From Neobacillus bataviensis LMG 21833 (GTDB lineage Bacteria; Bacillota; Bacilli; Bacillales; Cytobacillaceae): 64,000 nt of DNA. The notes under the pieces are model-generated. The model saw only the letters and a program-made list of their open reading frames with translations. It was not told the origin of the DNA and did no database searches. The translations under genes and the position numbers were made by a program. This document shows positions 63,784-64,000 of this stretch, one piece after another (positions within the stretch are counted from its first letter, which is position 1; every line of letters starts with the position of its first letter). Location: assembly GCF_000307875.1 (NCBI RefSeq), contig NZ_AJLS01000138.1, positions 62,001-126,000 on the forward strand. The letters are read 5' to 3'.

Positions 63784-63963
63784 GAGCCTATTTTATATAC
63801 GCTTGCCCCCATCTTGATTGGCCAGCGGATACCTGTAAAAGTCATTGCAGAACGATTGGGAAACACTCAGCAAATGATTCTGGGCATTTACGGGCACTCC
63901 TATAAAGCGCTGGAAGAGGAATCGGTCATCGCTTTCGAAAAGGCATTACATTTCTTATTTTGA
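63784..63963 (+). pseudogene. C-terminal remnant of a tyrosine recombinase/integrase
   Basis: The plus-strand frame reads ..LIGQRIPVKVIAERLGNTQQ.. then ILGIYGHSYKALEEESVIAF, ending at TGA 63961-63963. This is the C-terminal tail of phage/ICE-type integrases: RLGN and IYGHS normally flank the last catalytic His and Tyr. An in-frame TAA lies just before the stretch, no start codon or ribosome site is present, and the HxxR part is missing, so it is a fragment. Its place beside the TOMM cluster marks a former mobile element. Confidence 0.75.
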
Positions 63964-64000
63964 GGGAGGCTTTTAAAACATACCATGTCTTTCATACAAC

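Overview
The window is a chromosomal segment of a low-GC, endospore-forming Bacillaceae bacterium (Bacillus/Neobacillus-like). Evidence is the sporulation genes (ytaF, ytvI, ytrH, ytrI, gerW, refZ, an alpha/beta SASP), Bacillus-type pyruvate kinase with its extra C-terminal domain, GapB, PhoPR, EzrA, and a gene order that follows, as I recall it, the B. subtilis dnaB-to-rpsD region almost gene for gene.

Layout. 1-4.7 kb: 5' part of dnaB, nrdR, an unknown gene, speD with a structured leader, gluconeogenic gapB with CcpN-like operators, coaE and ytaF. 4.7-15.5 kb: repair and replication (mutM, polA), phosphate sensing (phoR, phoP), a MaoC-like hotdog protein and the TCA trio mdh-icd-citZ, then ytwI. 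15.7-27.3 kb: ytvI, glycolysis (pyk-pfkA), fatty-acid initiation (accA, accD), a FadR-type GntR regulator, malic enzyme ytsJ and dnaE. 27.4-49.4 kb: ytrHI, nrnA, ytpI, ytoI, ytkL, a Xaa-Pro peptidase, a probable structured small RNA, ald, small unknown genes, moaB, an EcsC-family gene, ackA, ytxK, tpx, gerW, ytfI, an RDD protein, sppA, a NAD kinase, rarD, ytcJ, the acyl-CoA synthetase ytcI and a SASP gene. 49.4-57.5 kb: thiI-nifZ, ezrA, refZ, a GAF fMet-sulfoxide reductase, a diguanylate cyclase and rpsD with its leader.

After rpsD the conserved order breaks. Where B. subtilis has tyrS, this genome has a leftward thiazole/oxazole-modified microcin (TOMM) cluster of the heterocycloanthracin/sonorensin type (57.7-63.6 kb). 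It encodes a Cys/Gly-rich precursor, a leader-binding ThiF-like protein, a fused E1-like/YcaO cyclodehydratase and a SagB-type dehydrogenase. A broken tyrosine-recombinase tail lies just upstream at 63.8-63.96 kb, which points to horizontal acquisition. No exporter or immunity gene is visible inside the window.

The other signals I rate highest are these. A perfect 13-bp palindrome occurs at both ytsJ-gntR and accDA, flanking the GntR gene. A near-perfect FapR box overlaps the ytcI promoter. An RNA of about 240 nt with its own promoter and terminator lies between the peptidase gene and ald. The speD leader has mutually exclusive helices. A nine-G tract lies exactly on the GGEEL active-site codons of the diguanylate cyclase. 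The TOMM ThiF-like protein seems to carry a decayed second YcaO domain. All functional statements come from reading the sequence and from memory of the families; no search was run.
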